Below, in pieces: positions 61,594-64,000 of a stretch of DNA of 64,000 nt. The translations under genes were made by a program, and so were the position numbers. The first letter of the stretch is position 1. Each line of letters starts with the position of its first letter. The notes beneath the pieces were generated by a model. That model had not been told where the DNA came from. It searched no databases and saw nothing but the letters and a program-made list of their open reading frames with translations. The stretch is from Sipunculus nudus (lineage: Eukaryota > Annelida > Sipuncula > Golfingiida > Sipunculidae): the NCBI GenBank assembly GCA_026874595.1, contig CM049311.1, forward strand, positions 68,427,453 to 68,491,452, read 5' to 3'.

Positions 61594-63583
61594 CAGGGGC
61601 GGATCCAGGATTTAGGAAAAGGAGGGGTCCAACCCAGGAGGACTAATGACAGTACTTAAACAAGTACAAAGTGACCCATGATTCAAGACGCTCAGCTGTT
61701 ATAATTATTAATGTTATTATCGGATGAAAAATATTTTATAAAAAATATAATCTTATTTAAGGTTTCCAGGAATTTCCCTGGGTAATCCCTAGATGCTAAG
61801 TAACATATTATTTAAGGTTTCTAAGAAGATTTTCCTTGGAACTCCCTAGATGCTATGTAAGACATTTGTTTACAATGTGTGCCCTGTCTGACAGTTTGGT
61901 TGCTCAAAATCCTTTTATTTGGCCAGTAGCTCACAGGATAGAGGTGCCCATGACCTAATTTCACATTTCTAAGGATATTTGGACAAGGCTTTCCTACATA
62001 TTATGTTAAAATTTTCTAGGGCTAATGGACACAATATGTGTCCTCTCTGACTGATTGGGTGCTCAAAATCATGTTTTTAGCCAGTCGCTCGCAAGTATAG
62101 GTCATCATGATATAGTTTCAGGTTTCCAAGGAGATTTGCCTATGACCTACCTGGATGTACAGTAAGAAATTTCTAGGTCTACCGATTATCATTTGTGCCC
62201 TGTTAACGCCCGAACTGCTTCATTTGAAGGTCTGAAAAAGAGATACGAAAATGGGTAAAAAAATTGAAAAAGTTAAGGTGGTACCTCCACCCTAAAGGAA
62301 CTGATGAAACTGTAGGTGTTGCATACGCTTGGGAAGAATCATGACAATCGATTCATTAGTTATAAAGATACCGGAGTTTTTGGTATCAATTTTTTAATTA
62401 TTCTTAAATTATTATAATTCTAAACAGGCCCCATGACTCAAAGAATATATCTCCCAGTGACATAATTTCATGTGTCCAAGGAGATTAAACAAGGTCTCTT
62501 AGATGTAAAATTAGAAGATTCAAGGTCAAATTTTTATGATTTTTGCCTTGTTAATTGACACAGCTATAAATGGTACAAAAATAGAAAAAAATTTGCAGGT
62601 GGCGCCACTACTCTTCGAAAGTAATAAAACTAGTCTAGATCAATAAACATATTGGGTTTGAGGAGACCAGATGAACCCACAGATAAGAAAATGACACCTT
62701 GCTGTTATTTGGCTGTCTTAAAATAAAGGGAGAAAATGGATGAAAAATAAAAAAAAAGTCAGGTGGCGCCACCTATCTTTCGGGAACAGATATTACTAGT
62801 CATGATCAATAAACGTATTAAGTTTCAGGACATAAGAATATCCGACAGATTGAGAAACTGACACCTTGCTGTGTCTAAAAGTCTAAAAATACAGGAAAAA
62901 TGTATTTAAAAATAAAAAAAAATATAGGTGGCGCCTCCGGAAATTGATAAAAACCAGTCATAATCAATAAATATTTCAGGACAGTAGGTGAAACCACAGA
63001 TGAGACACTGATACCTTGCTTTAATTTGGCAGTCTTATAATATAGGGAGAAAAATGCATGAACAATCGAAAACAATACAGTTTGAGCCACCAATCTTCGG
63101 GAAGTGATGCAACTAGTCATGATCAATATTCAAGCCAAAATTGACAACAAAGACATTAGTTATTGAGATACAGGAGATTTTGTATCAAATTTATAATTAT
63201 TCTGGGGTGCCGAAACATGCCCCATAACTCGGATAATATAGGCCGCAGTGACCTTATTGTAGGTTTACAATGAGAATTTATAAGGACCTACCTGGATATA
63301 AAATAAGAAGCTCCTATAGCTAACGGTTACGATTTGTACCCTGTTAACGGACAGACGGTACCGATAGACGGACGGGCGGCGGACAAAGAGTGATTGATAT
63401 AACTCGGATGACTTTCAGTCAGCAGAGCTAAAAAGGTCCCTGGGTCCGAAAAAGGAGAGGGGGGGGGGGGGGGGGGGGGTCTCGGCCGCCAAAAATGGCC
63501 TGAAACCCTTTAAAAAGTTTGCGGCAGCTGGAAAGGGGTGGGGGGGGGGGGAGAGATCCGGTTCCTCCCCTTATCCACTTCTG
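61594..63583. mobile_element. CAGGGGCGGA-type hAT-like element with a family R repeat inside
   Basis: The left end is CAGGGGCGGATCCAGGATTT and the right end GGTTCCTCCCCTTATCCACT followed by TCTG, imperfect inverted repeats as in the copy at 15322-18784. Most of its length (about 61668-63434) is an inserted family R repeat: the host sequence breaks at TTAAACAAG (about 61664) and resumes at GGTCCCTGG (63435), and these match the uninterrupted stretch at 18630-18650. Long G runs at about 63460-63478 and 63538-63551 border the right part. No coding capacity. Confidence 0.6.
61668..63434 (+). repeat. Family R repeat copy with tandem sub-units
   Basis: Begins near GTGACCCATG as in the LINE insertion and ends at an AACTCGGATGACTTTCAGTC hairpin (63401-63429) plus AAAA. 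Internally it repeats the phrases 'cctaatttcaggtttccaag', 'cctacctggatgtacag' and 'gtgccctgttaac', and three closely spaced copies of the AGGTGGCGCC motif (about 62597, 62761 and 62927), about 165 bases apart. Confidence 0.65.
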
Positions 63584-64000
63584 CAAAAATGTACAAGATT
63601 CTGGTTCTTCGAATCCAGTTTCATTCTAGTGAATGGTTAGGAATAATTCAAATGTATCCAATTCAGAATATCCACCAGTATAGCGATTTATGGAGAATAT
63701 GTACCTAAACACACACAACAGAAGAATGATCGGTTATTTGATTTGTGCAAAACATAAATATTTACTTTCCTACAGTGTAAATAAGACGCATTGCATTCAT
63801 TATACCATATAATATTAATAAAACATCAGCATAAATTTACTGACTTCAGACTTAACATATAAACATATTCAAAGGTCATGGTAAGTTTTTATATGTAATT
63901 GGAATATCCATATTGAAACAATACCGCTGTATTCGCCAGCATCCTTATCAAACTTCCCCATTGCACTGCATGTCGAAAATGTTGTCCTTGAACCATCGTT
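63584..64000. other. Right edge, no gene assigned
   Basis: On the minus strand 64000-63890 is open in one frame (reading ...TFSTCSAMGKFDKDAGEYSG) and could be part of an exon of a gene continuing outside. I see no clear splice sites or family, so it is left unassigned. Confidence 0.25.

Overview
This is a 64 kb stretch of an AT-rich, intron-rich animal genome. Multi-exon genes with GT-AG introns, long (TA)n microsatellites, C/G homopolymer runs and dense nested transposons argue for a lophotrochozoan invertebrate. A bivalve or other mollusc is my best guess, from the style of the dispersed repeats (units ending in AGCTGAGCTAAAAA) and the L1/Tx1-type LINE. The genus cannot be fixed from sequence alone.

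Host genes. Two tandem alpha-type glutathione S-transferase genes lie on the minus strand (793-2823, cut by the window start; and 13934-24925). Next is a complete minus-strand SLC7-family amino-acid transporter light chain with ten coding exons (29591-37038; I could follow the frame through all ten, 512 residues). The last host gene is a minus-strand membrane-anchored protein with at least five CCP/sushi modules, one exon each, followed by a transmembrane exon (51067-55362). Two of its five CCP exons carry an in-frame TAA, so it is either decaying or splices those exons out.

The most interesting system is at 56384-61054: a two-gene DNA transposon of the ISL2EU/Harbinger-like kind. A plus-strand gene encodes a 586-residue protein with a SWIM zinc finger, a YqaJ-type (lambda-exonuclease fold) nuclease domain and a C-terminal PHD finger. 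A convergent minus-strand gene encodes a THAP DNA-binding domain, a coiled coil, a helix-turn-helix and a DDE_Tnp_4 transposase core. Their stop codons are 47 bases apart. The YqaJ gene is open throughout; the transposase has one in-frame TAA in its coiled coil.

Repeats dominate the rest. 4.4-11.5 kb holds tandem and dispersed repeat blocks. 14.6-18.9 kb is a four-level nest: a hAT-like element, a second hAT-like element, a LINE, and a hairpin-ended repeat. 42.2-44.7 kb is a pair of nested inverted-repeat elements. 46.6-49.5 kb is another nest sitting in a TA microsatellite. 61.6-63.6 kb is one more hAT-like element with a hairpin-ended repeat inside. A 12-base palindrome, GGTGGCGCCACC, recurs inside several otherwise different repeat families.

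No CRISPR array, rRNA or convincing tRNA was seen. Splice junctions were set by hand from reading frame, phase and GT/AG signals; untranslated exons and promoters are mostly unresolved.
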